Notes under the pieces: model-generated | Database searches by the model: none | Told to the model about the DNA's origin: nothing | The model's input: the letters and a program-made list of their open reading frames with translations, nothing else | In this document: positions 25,201 to 37,581 of the stretch, in pieces | How the letters are laid out: each line of letters starts with the position of its first letter | Numbering within the stretch: position 1 is the first letter of the stretch | Position numbers and translations under genes: made by a program | From: Clarkia xantiana subsp. parviflora | Taxonomy: Eukaryota > Streptophyta > Magnoliopsida > Myrtales > Onagraceae | Assembly: GCA_036873135.1 (NCBI GenBank) | Contig: JAPTYO010000059.1 | Location: 24,379,066 to 24,443,065 of the forward strand | Length of the DNA stretch: 64,000 bases | Reading direction: 5' to 3'

Positions 25201-26069
25201 GCGAGTTACATAATCTAATCTACCTGACTTTGAGCTCCAGTTATCATAAAAAATGGAAAACTTTGTTTCATTCTCTTGAATTTTGTATTACACTAAGCTG
25301 TAACAATATATTGCAATAAAATTCATCGTGTTTTACATACTTCATAAGTCTAAATTTTCTCTGATGATGCAGATAAGAACAACACTTCAGCTTTTGGCCT
25401 TGCAGCGGGATAGCGATAAGGTAAATTTACTACCAGATTGAGGTTTACCATCATTTTGGTGAATGATAATAATAATAATAATCCTCTCCAGGTTGATAGG
25501 AGACGACAGAGGTCTGCATTCCCTCCAAATTTTGTGCACTCGCTCGATGGCTCACACATGATGATGACCGCGATTGCCTGTAAGAAAGCAGGCTTACATT
25601 TTGCAGGTTTGTAGTGCATACTATACTCCTGATGCTGAGGTGTCATGTTCATGTTCATATACCCTAAGCCCTAGAATGTGGTAACTGTGAATTAGCATGG
25701 ATGGTGAATATGGTTTATTATCGTTGTTGTGAATGATTATTAACATTGTAAATGCTGATGATGATGCAGGAGTGCACGACTCCTTCTGGACACATGCCTG
25801 TGATGTAGACACGATGAATGGGATTCTAAGGCGGAAGTTTGTGGAACTCTATAACATGCCAATACTTGAAAACGTGAGCTCTTCGAAAAAGTACCCACTT
25901 TCTTCAAATTAAATTTGCTTCATCTCTGATTGGTTGATGTGGTTTGTTTAAATTCCAGTTGCTTGAAAGCTTCGAGACATCATATCCCGAACTGAAGTTC
26001 CCGGCACTGCCCAAGAGAGGCAACTTTGACCTGCAACAAGTTCTCACCTCTCCTTACTTTTTCAACTGA
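19230..26069 (+). CDS. RPOT3: Plastid phage-type RNA polymerase RPOT3 (RpoTp/SCA3), with a one-base frameshift in exon 13
   Basis: Nineteen exons: 19230-20045, 20210-20413, 20509-20645, 21196-21265, 21410-21468, 21662-21779, 22141-22254, 22356-22472, 22685-23101, 23377-23427, 23756-23826, 24292-24376, 24455-24606, 24902-24976, 25063-25152, 25373-25420, 25492-25606, 25770-25873, 25959-26069. They would encode about 984 residues, the family's normal size. The Ser-rich N-terminus ([20 protein letters not shown]) looks like a chloroplast transit peptide. Palm and fingers motifs are visible: [27 protein letters not shown] (first catalytic Asp, ~685), [15 protein letters not shown] (Arg756, Lys760, Tyr768) and [11 protein letters not shown] (second catalytic Asp, ~917), ending SPYFFN. 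The enzyme transcribes plastid housekeeping genes from NEP promoters. Exon 13 is 152 nt instead of 153: a 7-A run at 24532-24538 shifts the frame and gives TAG at 24542-24544 after ~782 residues. Everything else is intact, so a base-calling error or a very recent mutation is likely. Confidence 0.96.
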
Positions 26070-26606
26070 TCATCATTCCCTCTGCTCCTCCCTCATCTCC
26101 CCGCTCGTTTCTTCCGAGAAGAAGAAGCATTTGGCGACAGCGCCTTGCTGTACAGAAGTTGTCATCTCTTGTATAAGTTGAGCCTGCATATAGCAAAAGC
26201 TGAGATTGGTAAGTTAGTTGGCTCCAGTGATGAAAAGTGACAAACAAGTGGAGTTGCAAGTTTAGTTGTTCATGGTGATGATCGTTTCGGTTCAGATAGG
26301 GCCGGTACGGTGTTCTATTCGAGTCGTCGGATTGGATCCTGTCACAGTTTTGTTCCCAAGAGAAGATTAGTATCTATAAGATGTGGTAGGTTTTTGCTTT
26401 TTATGTATGTGTAATGTAATGTTACTTTACATATATATGTTTAAATTTACTTCTTTGTGTGGAATGAGAAAGCCAAATAAAGTATTCATCTTCTTCAGTT
26501 TTTACCCAAAGAAGATTCATCTTGCTAAGCATCATCGTTTGAATTACAATACATATATATTTACTGTCTACTAATGTATACTATTTACAAAAAATAATGT
26601 TCTACG
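26070..26606. other. RPOT3 3' region
   Basis: Presumed RPOT3 3' UTR and spacer, with unique-looking sequence and no recognised gene. AATAAA-like polyadenylation signals occur near 26477. Confidence 0.45.
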
Positions 26607-26700
26607 GTCATCACTTTACTCTTTATACGCGACCGGTGCAAGTGATAATTAATCTAGGTGAAAAGTAAGTACACTACATGTGCTACCATTGATGTGGATA
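26607..26700 (+). mobile_element. Diverged SINE 3'-part fragment
   Basis: TCATCACTTTACTCTTTATA followed by CGCGACCGGTGCAAGTGA resembles the SINE bodies at 8594 and 12440. It then shares TAAGTACACTACATGTGCTA with the 8594 copy (TAAGCATGTCACATGTTCTA). No tRNA-like head is present. It is more diverged than the other two copies. Confidence 0.4.
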
Positions 26701-26865
26701 TATAGGATTACCCACATATTAAAAAAATGCTCTACGACTTAGGGTATGTGTATTTTGCTTTTAATTTTGCTGCTAGAAATTCTCTTAAGTTCATCAAGAA
26801 GTGGGTAGGGATATCAAATGTTTGTTAGCTAATTCCCTATATGCTACATATTATTTAGGGTTAAT

Positions 26866-27285
26866 AACCTAATTTGTGTCAATTACAAATCGCTACATAT
26901 AGTTTAATATTTTAAAATTTACTATATGAAGTTTCAATTTTTGAGCAAATTGCTACTAAATAATAGATTAGACTTATAAAGAGCATGTATTGGCCACATG
27001 AAGGTCTTTGATGTGTACAAAAGATAAAATCAACAATAAATTGGAATGAATTAGGACTGTAGTAAAATACATTCTATTGGACTTTCACCCAATTTCAACA
27101 ACGTTTTTCAATTGAACATCCTATTGAAAGTATTTTGCTATAATACTTTAAATGTATTTCCTAATTTATCTTATATACACATAAAAAAAAACTATTATAA
27201 TTCATATAGCTAATTATAAAAAATTAAAATTTCGATATAGATTTATAATTATTCAAAATTTAGATAGTGAATTGACTATTAATCG
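26866..27285. mobile_element. Diverged foldback element related to 9248-9886
   Basis: The left end GGTTAATAACCTAATTTGTG and the right end (ending GACTATTAATC) are roughly inverted. The interior carries AAATTGCTACTAAATAATAG, GAGCATGTATTGGCCACATG and an inner fold (GTAGTAAAATACATTCTATT against CTATTGAAAGTATTTTGCTA), in the same order as the better-preserved element at 9248. Target duplication is not clear. Confidence 0.45.
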
Positions 27286-27442
27286 TAAATAATAAATTAT
27301 GTAAATATATATATACTCACGTAGAGTGCCGTAAAACTATAGATACAAAATAATTTTGTTTTGATTTTTTTATATACAAATTTTGCTCATAATGTTGAGA
27401 CCGTTAAAATGGAAGCTAATGAAGCCTGAAATTATTATTGGT

Positions 27443-29222
27443 CTAAGAGACACAGCGAGGCGATTTGAGCCGAAAATCCAAAACCACTAGCGTGGCAGCA
27501 CAGTGAGAAATCGCTGCCGCCACCACAAGCACATGAAATATCTGATGGCTGTGCCCCACGATGTCAAACATTCCCGGCCGCCACTTCTCCGGCACCCTGC
27601 TGATATAAAACCATACCCCCGCCGCATACAACCCTCCCATCAGAACCTCGTACCCCAGAGCCGCTAATATATACACGTGTCCCCAGAAGATGAACACCGC
27701 GTGCACGGCGGGGACCACCCCGGAGAAGCCCATGACGAGGAAGACCCCGGCCCTGAGTCGGCGGAACCTCGGGGTGGACATGTCGGTGGAGAGGAGGGAG
27801 ATGATGACTAGGACGCCGGCGAGGGAGATGGCGGAGAGGTAGAAGAGGCGGGAGTAAGGGTGGCAGATGAAGGCGTAGTAGATGGGGGCGAAGAAGGAGG
27901 AGACGATCATGACGGAGATGCCGGAGTAGTCCAGCCGCCAGAAGAAGCGGTGGAAGCGGCGGGAGTGGGATCCCAGGAGGTGGGAGACGGAGCTGAAGAT
28001 GAGACACGTCATCGCTCCACATAGGAACACGATCCACGGCCACCTTGGTAATGGTAGGGTCTCGCCTTGAGATTGAAGCAGCGGGTATTTGTCGTTTGAG
28101 ACATTTATGTCAATGTTGTCGTCTTTGATCATTGATGTCGCTAGTGGTGCCGGTATGGTCACCCTGCGAACCAAGGATGGTCATATAGGGAAAAGTATGT
28201 AAAACATGCAATATGTTTAAAAATGATGGTTTTATGGACTAATATGTTTTAAAACGTACAACATGTTTGAAAAAGAATATTTTATGGACCAAAATGTTTT
28301 AAAATGTACAAGAAGCTTACAAAAAATGGTAAAATAACGTATCGTCCACTTGTTGTCACAAGTCTCATTAAGTGGACAGTGCAGATCACGTTTTAATAAT
28401 AATAATAATAATTATCATTATTATTATTATTATCTAAATTCACCCATTAATAATCATCGATGTGTATAAATTAATTTCTTGTTTTAATTATTATTATTTT
28501 TTTCTAAAAATGTGTTACGTACCTGTCCACTTAATGAGTCTATTGATAACAAGTGGACGATATGTCATTTTAACATCTTTTGTAAGCATGTTGTACATTT
28601 TAACATATTGGTCCATGAAACCATCTTTTTCAAACATGTTGTACATTTTAAAACATATTGGTCAATGAAATCATCTTTTTCAAACATATTGCATGTTTTA
28701 TATGCTTTCCCAAAATTATATGGAAGTATCAAGTTGGTCGGAAGTTCATGTATCAAAATTAGTCAAAGTTTTAATCGAGATATTCCTTTAAACTGCTCGC
28801 TCGCTCATATATACCTGGCAAAGCCGGTGATCAAGCCTCTAATTCCGATATCGTTCCTGAAGCTCATTACTGTCAACATCACGAACACTAAGCATCCTAT
28901 TAAGTGTCTACATACAGCAAATCAATTTCAACCTTGTTTAAATTTCTGCAGTATATAATAAAAGTGACGATGATGAATTACGTACGTACGTCCAGATGTT
29001 GAGCGTCTCGTTGTGCCACGAGAAGAGGCTGAGGAAAGCGTCCCTGAGCGGCCACTCGCAGCGGTAATAATCTAAGATGTACTCATTGTCCTTGAGATAC
29101 TCCGGCAAGTCCTTGTATTTCACTAACCTCCTTCTCCTCGTCGTCTCTACTAATTTCTGCTTGCTCTCCTCCTCCGGTGTGGCCATGTCGTCGTTATTAT
29201 CATCGATACTGTCCTCCTCCAT
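27443..29222 (-). CDS. HHP4: Heptahelical transmembrane protein (HHP, PAQR/adiponectin-receptor family)
   Basis: Three exons on the minus strand: 28990-29222, 28815-28907, 27443-28163. GT-AG junctions give 348 residues. The cytosolic N-terminus is acidic ([12 protein letters not shown]) and then basic ([20 protein letters not shown]). It is followed by the PAQR hallmark region [20 protein letters not shown] and a first membrane helix ([16 protein letters not shown]). Exon 3 encodes the other helices and the family's conserved metal-site positions: [24 protein letters not shown] and the C-terminal [12 protein letters not shown] with paired His. Plant HHP4/HHP5-type proteins are implicated in hormone, sugar and cold signalling; ligand and enzyme activity are not established from sequence. 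Intron 2 (28164-28814) is mostly a MITE copy. Exon 3 is strikingly GC-rich against its surroundings. HHP4 versus HHP5 assignment is a guess. The 3' end converges on RPOT3. Confidence 0.92.
28188..28711 (-). mobile_element. Long-TIR MITE, copy 2, inside HHP intron 2
   Basis: Same ends as copy 1 (GGGAAAAGTATGTAAAACAT at 28188; inverse ending TATGCTTTCCC at 28711). The centre is in inverse order, with ATCACGTTTTAATAATAA first and CATTAATAATCATCGATGTG later. The element makes up 524 of 651 bp of intron 2, so the intron without it would be about 127 bp. Flanks GGTCATATA and AAAATTATA do not form a clear 9-bp duplication, suggesting older insertion or later flank change. Splice sites of the host intron are untouched. 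Confidence 0.88.
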
Positions 29223-30623
29223 TTCCCTATTTACCTATCTATATCAGCTGCGTCGTCGTGTTTTGGAGATTGAAGACGACGCCCTTTTCTTTCTCCTTAT
29301 TTCGTTTCTTACGGAACTCTCTGTGGACTCAGATCTATCTATCTGGTGATTATGATTGAATGAATGATGTGAAACTAACTCATGGCCATGGATGGTTTAG
29401 GAATTAATGACACGTTACACCTTCTTATTGGGTGTCCTACCTTATTTCAGTGAGAATTTTATACCTTATTTCATATGGTGTAGCACCACTCTTTGTTTTT
29501 GTTTTTCCGTTTTCTTTCTATTGAATTTTTTTTTTAAATGATTTTTTTTGTTTTATTTGCACTTGACAATACTAGTGATATACTCTTCAATTTAAGGCAT
29601 ACAACACGATTTACACCTTAAGCCGATAAGTGAACAGCAATTATGATGGAATTGACGCACCTCTACCGATTTTACATACCCAAATTAGCAAGAACCTGCC
29701 GATTTGTATATGTAAAATCAGTAAAATCCCGCCCATTCCGCCATAGTTGTTGTTTGCTCCCCATTTTAATGTTTAAATCATTTAATGTGTAATTGTATTT
29801 CGAAAATCTAATTGAATAGTATACAATGATTCATGTTAAAATTGACAAAATTATATGTTAATTTTAATAGAAATATGAATTACTTCTATTAGAAAAGTAG
29901 ATAACGACTTCACCTGTAAAAGAGAGATGATGTTGGTATGTAGCAAGAGGCGTCAACAACGCCCATATTGTGATATGTAAATTACATATATGACAATTTA
30001 ATACTTTAACAAAAGTGATCTACAAAAAATAATATCTAGTCTACGCATAGAACTTCTTCATTGTGATGAAATATTCCACAAACCAATTCAAACACTCGAA
30101 CTTCATATAGTAGATATTAAGCCTAAAATTGGGTAAAACAGACAATATTTAAATCGGTTAACACAACTAGTGTCACACTGTGAATTCAATTTTTTTTTTG
30201 CCATGACATTATGAATTCATTGAAATTGCCATCTTACATTGAATTTTAACCTTTAACACTTTCTAACCGAAAATGTAACAAAAACTTGGAAATTTCATCT
30301 TTCATATAAACTCACTAATACAATAAATTGACCAAAGGAATCAGAAATGTTTAAACCACCATTATGGATGGAACTTTGAGCAGTTTACTAGTTTAGGGTT
30401 TTGTTGGGGCCAAAATGCAGTTCATGGTTGATTATGTAATATTGCTAAAGAACACATGTTATTTAATGAATACGTTGAAAAAATAGACATCTCTCCCTCT
30501 GCAACTCCAAAAAAATTAATGTTTCCCGCCAAATTTGCGCTCCATAGATGAGTTCCGCGGTCTGCTCTCTCTGCAGAAGAGTTTCTTCACTCATCGTGAG
30601 GAAATCGCTCTGGGAAGGAAACA
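29223..30623. other. Divergent promoter region between HHP and ASHR3
   Basis: The HHP (minus) and ASHR3 (plus) genes are transcribed away from each other across this 1.4-kb spacer. It is AT-rich. A TTTAGGGTT (inverse telo-box) at 30392-30400 lies ~230 bp before the ASHR3 ATG. Around 29640-29760 a moderately GC-rich patch includes CTACCGATTTTACATACCC and its partly inverted partner TATATGTAAAATCAGTAAAA, possibly a small hairpin or old MITE. No additional gene is recognised. Confidence 0.5.
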
Positions 30624-33600
30624 ATGCCAGATTTGGCGGCGAATGTTTCTCTCTCTTCGTCTCTCTCCCTGCCGCGCCTGATGCAGCCATCTCCGTCGCC
30701 AGATTCTCCGGAGTCAGCATACCCAATCCCGGTCAAAGCCCTAGCTCTGTTTCACGACTCGAAGTTGAACAGAAATGGAGACTCCTTTTCAGGTTGTACA
30801 AGTTACACGGAGGCTATGGCCGTGAACAGCAAAGTTTTGATGGAGTCGAGCAAGCTTAAGTCCGGTCACTTTCTTCCCTTTCTCGTTGGCGCTAAGAAAA
30901 TGGTAATTTCAGACTTCTTACTCAATTTCTTCAACACTGCGTGAAGAATCTTAAGATAGAATTCAGAGTGCTCTCAATCCGGCGGCTTGCTTTAATGCAC
31001 TTTTTGCAGGCATTATGGTTTGATAGTTGATTGAGTTGAGGTTGAGATTCTTCCGAATTTAGAGTGTGCCTCTTCAGTTGAATTAGCCTTTATTTACCTA
31101 CTGTTGGCGGATGAGATTTTGTTTGAGATAACTTATTATATTCAAACTTGAACAGTGTTGGCTGCTGGATTTTGATGTTTTTATCACAAGTTAGTGTTTT
31201 TATTTCATCTCAGGAAAAATGTCGCATATGCGATCATTTTGTGCCTAGTGATGAGGAGCTTCATTGCACAGTTCATGGCTGTGGAGGAACCTATCACATA
31301 GCGTGTGTGATGAAACATCCCCATGTATCCAGTGTGAAGAGCTTCAAATGTCCACTTCATGTAATTTACTCTTTAACTATAATTTTACATATGTGCCTAC
31401 TTTAATTTTATTTTTTATCTACATTAATCTTCTGGAATGGCTTTAAATTCCAATAATTTTATTCATTTCCAGCCTTGGTTAGTTGGTTCCTCTAATTTTA
31501 GGCAACAAAGCTAGAAATTGTATTGTAATATTTCTCATTTGATTCAGATTCAGAAACTTATTTAACTCTCCTCTGCAGGTGTGTTTTGCATGCAATGGAA
31601 GACCCAATTGGCGATGTGTTCGATGCGAAGTTGCAAGTCACGATGGTAAGTGTACTCCTTGGCCAAAGCTAATGGATATGAAGAACCATCCTGGGAGAGC
31701 TGTTTGCTGGAGGCATTCACCTAACTGGCGCCAAGGGCGGATGGATGAGGTCTATTTCTTCTTGCTTCATAAGTGAAACATAATAGTTTAGCTGCTGTTT
31801 ATTGCCTAATCTGCTCATCAGCATCTTGAAAATTTTCTCTAGCTCCATACAACTTAAAGAATCACATTAATTAGCAGCTGCAGAAGCTCCATATTTTTCC
31901 TATCATAGTAGAAAAGCTGTGCTAGTTGTGTGTCTTACTGTATGCTGCAGGCAGTGATGATTAAGTGCTATTCTCAATTTCAGACTTCCTCCTTCAATTT
32001 TCCCAGCTGTTTAAGTTTGGCAACTCAATGAAAATCTCTAGGACAGGTCGAATTCTTCCTATAATGTATGTCAAATACACCAGCATCAATTATTGTTTGT
32101 ATGCTCAAACAGAGTTCTCTGCTGTAATGTCAGCCTGCCCTTTTTCTCCATTATTAATTATGTTTCTTTGTGGAATTAAGTATTCATGAACTTGTCAGTT
32201 TTCAAGGTTTGATCCACATTTGTAGCAGTAGATAGTATATTATGCTCCCATTGGGATATCTGGCAAGTGGCAACATGACTTCTTATGAAATGTGAAAGTT
32301 TTCCTTGTAACTAAGTTGTATAACTCTCCTAATTTTATTCACCCATTGTTTTTTCCCAAAGTATTATGTATTCTATTGTTCATTGATTAGTTTTCTGACA
32401 GGACTAATATATTTGTTTGGTGAGCAGCCTAAAGCTTCCACACCAGATATAGAGGTCAGACCTTTTCCTTAATGTGTTACATAACTATTAATTTCAAGTG
32501 ATAGATAGAAAGTACAGCATGTATGTCTTTGCTCTCTGAGTATACAAATGGACTTGAAAACATGTTCTGTAAAGCCTATACTGCAGCATATTAAAGAAGT
32601 CAAACTACAAGATCTAAAGTCTGGAGCTTTATCATGTATGATCAGCTGCCCATTTTCTCACTTATTCCTGTTATTTTCAAATAGAAATAATATGACGTTG
32701 CATTAAACTATTCTTAGAATTAAATATCACTGAAGGTAGTCCCAATAGTTATTTGAAGTGTATGCTAAAAATAAGATCATGCTTTCAACTTGTTCTCGCT
32801 GGGATTATTTTGATGTGGAAGTTCTAATATCTCATACTTGATAGTTGAATAACTACTCTATGAACAAACAAATAACTTTAACTTGAATTTCTTATAGGAG
32901 ATATTCAACCGGTTGCCACTGCCTTACGAGGATGAGGAGTTTAAGTTTGATATAACTTTGAAAGATATGACGGAAAATAATATGGAGCCACCTGCATATG
33001 TGCACATCAGAAGGAGTATCCTGTTCGTTAACCTTTTAACTGTCTTTCCTAGAATGCGTGCAAATATATCAATTTTTGTGTTGTCACAGCAAATTATCTC
33101 AGATAAATTATTCTTTTAAACAAGAGAATGATATCAATGTGCCGTTTCTGTCTTAGTCTTATCCTATATCTTTAAGTTCGATTATTGGCCTTTACTACAA
33201 CAGATGTTTACCTTGTAAAGAAGAAACGTGACTACGGAAATCGAGGGATTGGATGCACTAGCTGTACTTCTGGTTCTGGGTGTTCTGACTCCTGTGTGTG
33301 CAGGTACTTTTAAAAGACTGTTTGCACTTTTTTCTTCCTTATATCCGCAGGCCAATTGAAATACCATATACCAAATTGTGTTTTCTATTTGAGATGATTA
33401 TGCTGTTTTTCGAAATAGAGTCCAATGTATAAGCTGCTCGAGAGCTTGTCATTGTGAAGAAACTTGCTCAAACAGGCCATTCCGCAAGGAGAAAAAAATA
33501 AAAGTTGTGAAGGTAAGCATTGTGTTTTAATTAGCACAGTCTATAATTCTATTTTTTTTGTACATTTATTAAGTGAAAACATGTACTAAGATTTACAAAG

Positions 33601-35137
33601 TGCTGGAATAATCTTTGTCATTCCAGACAGAACTTTGTGGTTGGGGAGTAGAGGCGGCAGAACCTATAAATAAAGGAGAATTTGTAATCGAGTATATTGG
33701 AGAAGGTAGATCTATCTCATATACTTTCTTTGATGTAGTTGAAACATTTTATGGTCTCTATTAGAAATGATGGTGATCTTGATATCTACTTTTTAATGCG
33801 CCTTTGGCAGGTTTAACTTGCAGATATTTCTTTTATATAAATAGGTCCCAATGATCTATAGTTACTAGTGATGAACTAAAGCGCTTAGGCTAAATATATT
33901 CTGTTTGAGGATCTCTCTAATAACTGTCTGGTTTACTGCACAAAGTAATATGGTTGAGTAATGTTTTATAATATTCTCGCCTTCATGGTTGTTTTGATGG
34001 ATATGTGGGTATACTATCCATAAAGAAGACTTCCTGTAGAAGTTGTGGACGACTTCTCATGCTCGGCATCTTTAATCTTTGTACATTACAAATTAGCGGG
34101 TGAAAAGATCACAGTGAAACCATCTTGTCATTAACTGACCCCTTAACGACACCCTCAAATCCCATAAAGTTGAAGTTGAGGCGTGCTATGTTAATTGTAT
34201 TCTGCCATTTGATTGATATATTTACATATCCTTTGTGAAATTTGTAATCTCCAGTCATAGATGATGCTTTGTGCGAGAAGAGGTTGTGGGACATGAAGCA
34301 CAAAGGTGTCAAGAACTTCTATATGTGCGAGATAAGCAAAAACTTCACCATTGATGCAACCTTCAAAGGGAATTCATCTCGTTTCCTTAACCACAGTTGC
34401 GACCCAAATTGCTTCCTAGAGAAATGGTTAGTATATCTTCTCTTCTTCATAGCAGTTAATTGTCTTCTTCACGTCCTCGTTCCTGAGATTGTCTATTTTT
34501 GTTGAGAAGTTGCCAAGATTACACATCCATCCTTTTTACCTCTCCACTTTATGGTTAATGAAACCCAGTGATTTTGACAGAGTAGAGTAATTTCAATTTT
34601 TTGGCCAATCTTAGAGTAACTTCATTTCAATAATTCAAAATGTACTGCTGCTTGGTTAATCTGATACTTGATATACTAGCATGAAGTGCTGCTCACTTAT
34701 ATGTGTTATCACTCTCGCATAAGATTGATCTAGTACTAAAAGTTATTCTTATCTCATCACATGAATTACCTCGACTGGTTTACAATCTCCTTGCAGGCAA
34801 GTTGAAGGTGAGACTCGGGTAGGTGTTTTTGCTGCCCGATCAATAAAAGCCGGAGAGCCACTGACGTACGATTACAGGTGAGTTATGGTCCATGCCATGT
34901 AATCAATCAATTAGCTTTGCATGATTATCTTCTGAGCAATGAATGTATGTTTGTTCCTTTAATAGATTTGTACAGTTTGGTGCTGAGGTGGAGTGCCAGT
35001 GTGGTGCAAGCAATTGTCAAGGATACCTGGGAAGCAAGAGAAAGATAGCCAAATTGTTGGAGGTGTGCTGGGGTTCAAAGCGCAAGAGAACTTCTGTTAC
35101 TTGTATCTCCATCTTAACTGATTCATCAGTGATCTAA
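30624..35137 (+). CDS. ASHR3: ASHR3-type histone-lysine N-methyltransferase (PHD-AWS-SET-postSET)
   Basis: Eleven exons: 30624-30902, 31214-31360, 31579-31749, 32428-32454, 32898-33015, 33204-33303, 33419-33512, 33627-33705, 34255-34426, 34797-34877, 34966-35137. GT-AG junctions, in frame, 479 residues. A Ser-rich N-terminus is followed by Cys/His-rich PHD-type fingers (EKCRICDHFV, CGGTYHIACVMKHP, VCFACNGRPNWRCVRCE; residues ~94-199). Then come the AWS domain (GCTSCTSGSGCSDSCVCR, CISCSRACHCEETCSNRPF) and the SET domain (GWGVEAAEPINKGEFVIEYI, NHSCDPNC, LTYDYRF). The post-SET cysteines are CQCGASNCQGYLG. AdoMet- and Lys-binding motifs (GWG, NHSC, YDY) are all present. From family knowledge this is SDG4/ASHR3, a nuclear H3K36/H3K4 methyltransferase linked to root growth and pollen/anther development. 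The 27-bp exon 4 is the least certain exon, inferred from splice sites and frame. The gene ends 500 bp from the convergent GER gene. Confidence 0.94.
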
Positions 35138-35636
35138 TCCCCATTGTCTCGGGGTATGTTTTGTTGTAAAATTAGCAATAGTCTCAAATTTGGAAAAAGG
35201 AATAATACCACCACGGAGTCACGAACCACTTTGTAAAGGCAAATGAAAGTTACAAACCAAAAACCTTTGATGTCAATTTGCTTCATCATTCAGAATGTAC
35301 ATTGGATTAAGGTGGTTAAGACCTTAGTTTCCTGTCAGATTTCTGTGCTCAGAGTCTAAAACAGTCATTTTGCAGCAAATAAGTTTGTATCTGGTCATTC
35401 CAGTTTCCAGAGTGGCCATTAGATGGTTGGAGATGGAACATTGCAAAAGATTGGAAATTTTTGCAGAGACAACATAGGATTTTATTAATTGGTTTAACAA
35501 GAGTAAACAATGTATGTAATATTCAACAGTAGCAAAACAATAACAATATAACATCACATAACTGCTCACCTCAACAGCAATTCAAGGTGAGTAAACAAAT
35601 AAATAAAAATAGCAGCAGCACATTTAGCAGCAGTTA
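35138..35636. other. Convergent 3' spacer between ASHR3 and GER
   Basis: About 500 bp holding the facing 3' UTRs of ASHR3 (plus) and GER (minus). No separate gene is recognised. The minus-strand frame at 35324-35569 lacks motifs. Confidence 0.5.
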
Positions 35637-37581
35637 TTACAGCTTGACATTCTCCAAATACCATTGGTAGGTATCACGAAGACCGTCCTTCAACGAAATC
35701 TTGGGCTCCCACCCGAGACCGGCCAACTTGGAGCTATCCATGAGCTTCCTTGGAGTGCCATCAGGCTTGGTTGAATCCCAACCCAGCTCCCCTTCAAACT
35801 CAACAACCTCCTTCACCAACTCTGCCAACTCCTTAATAGTCACCTCCTTTCCACTCCCAACATTGACATGGCTAATTCCACTGTAACTTTCCATCATGAA
35901 CACCACTGCATCAGCTAAATCGTCTACGTGCAAGAATTCCCTCAGAGGGCTTCCGGTTCCCCACACCACCACTTCCTTGGCTCCCTTCACTTTTGCCTCA
36001 TGAAATCTTCTCATCAATGCAGGAAGGACATGGGAGTTTTCTGGGTGAAAGTTGTCATTCGGACCGTACAGGTTTGTGGGCATTCCTGATATTGCATCCC
36101 ACTTGTATTGTATACGATATGCTTGGCACATTTTGATCCCAGCAATTTTCGCTACAGCATACCTGTTATTATAACCCAGGAAAGTCAAAATCGAATGAGC
36201 TTTGATAGAACTCAGTACATTTAGTAGGGTTTATACTTCACATCACTAAGATGGTAGATGCCAATGCTATACATAATAAATCCTGAAGCATTTGTCATGG
36301 TTTTTCTCAAGGTATATAACTGTTAGTGAGTTTAGCAACCCAACATTCTTCTTCTTCTTCAGAATGTATGAGAGAAATTAGGAAGGTTGTGACTCATGTC
36401 TCCCGAGCCACACCTTCCCTGCACAACCCACAACCACCATCACCAACTTTCAGTTTCCTTTTTTCAAGAACATTTTAAAGATATTTATTATTTCCTAGTT
36501 TAATCAGCTGAGATATATATATATATCTCTATAATAGCTGAATATTATTTCTCGAGATTGTATTGCCTTAAATCCTATTTAATGACCTAATTATCAATAA
36601 AACAACAAGCAGAAAAGTTATAAAAAATTTAGATATCAAATATCGGATTCTTTCTCAAACGAGGTCCAAGATTCGTGCTCCCCTTGACAAGCTCAACTAT
36701 CCACGATTCCAAGATTCCACTTAGGAATAACAAGAACAGGGTCGAAAGGCCTGATTTTGTGGTTCATCGTCCGTGACTCGATCCATAACCCGGGCACGTA
36801 ACAAATAATCTTCAGTTCCAACAATTATTCTACATTTTACAGTGAGATTCAATCTTCCCTAATGAAATTTGAGGTAAAATCACTCATGAATGCTTTACTC
36901 TTTTAACAGAGGGGCTTTTGAGATCAATGGGTAGAGCAAGTTCTTAGACTAAGCAACTCTTTGTGGCAGGATGTGATGACATAGACTCACAACCCTCATT
37001 GTCTTGAGGGGCTTTTGATATCAATAAACTATCTGCTCTGGAACAGCATACATTTGCAAACCAAGCGAACATATAATTGCAAAATGCTAAGCGAAGAATA
37101 TCAAAAAGCTCAAGACTTTCTATGTAATTCAGAAAAAAGGAAATGTTGAAATTTACCATTCATTGGTTGGTTCCAAAGGAGCAGTTAGCAAAGCATCTTC
37201 AGTGATGGGCTGAGGAGCGAACTTGGGGTAAATACAAGAAGACCCCAAGAACAGGAGCTTCTTCACGCCATGCTTATAGGCCGAATCGATCACATTGGTC
37301 TGTATTTGAAGATTAATGGAGATGAAATCCGCAGGGTATGTACTGTTAGCGTGGATTCCTCCGACCTTAGCCGCGGCTAGGATCACGAAATGCGGCTTCT
37401 CGGCGGCGAAGAAAGCTTCCACGTCAGATTGGCGCGTCAGATCGAGCTCTGCGTGGGTGCGGAGTACGATGTCTGTGAACCCGAGTTGGTGGAGCTTCCG
37501 CACTATGGCGGAACCGACCAACCCACGGTGGCCGGCGACAAAGACCTTCGCTGATTTGTCGCTGAGGAAGGTTCCTGTCAT
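35637..37581 (-). CDS. GER1: GDP-L-fucose synthase (GDP-4-keto-6-deoxymannose 3,5-epimerase-4-reductase)
   Basis: Two exons on the minus strand, 37157-37581 and 35637-36162, around a 994-bp GT-AG intron that splits Trp142. The product has 316 residues. I start at the ATG at 37579-37581 ([12 protein letters not shown]); the open frame extends upstream only through non-ATG codons. It is an extended short-chain dehydrogenase: NADP-binding GHRGLVG at residues 17-23, [31 protein letters not shown] and catalytic Tyr143-xxx-Lys147 (YAVAKIAG), then [19 protein letters not shown] and [16 protein letters not shown] typical of GER/WcaG proteins. It carries out the last two steps to GDP-L-fucose, used for xyloglucan, RG-II and glycoprotein fucosylation in the cytosol-to-Golgi pathway. 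GER1 versus GER2 cannot be told from sequence alone. No domain is missing. Confidence 0.96.

Noticed and set aside
27564..28043. 159-codon Leu/Pro/His-rich open frame on the minus strand
   Set aside because: It overlaps HHP exon 3 in another frame. Composition is an artefact of the GC-rich codons; HHP itself has family motifs and splice structure.
28512..28958. 148-codon frame with repeats such as HFKTYWSMK
   Set aside because: It is the MITE arm read through in a chance frame; the same pseudo-peptide appears in the other MITE copies on either strand.
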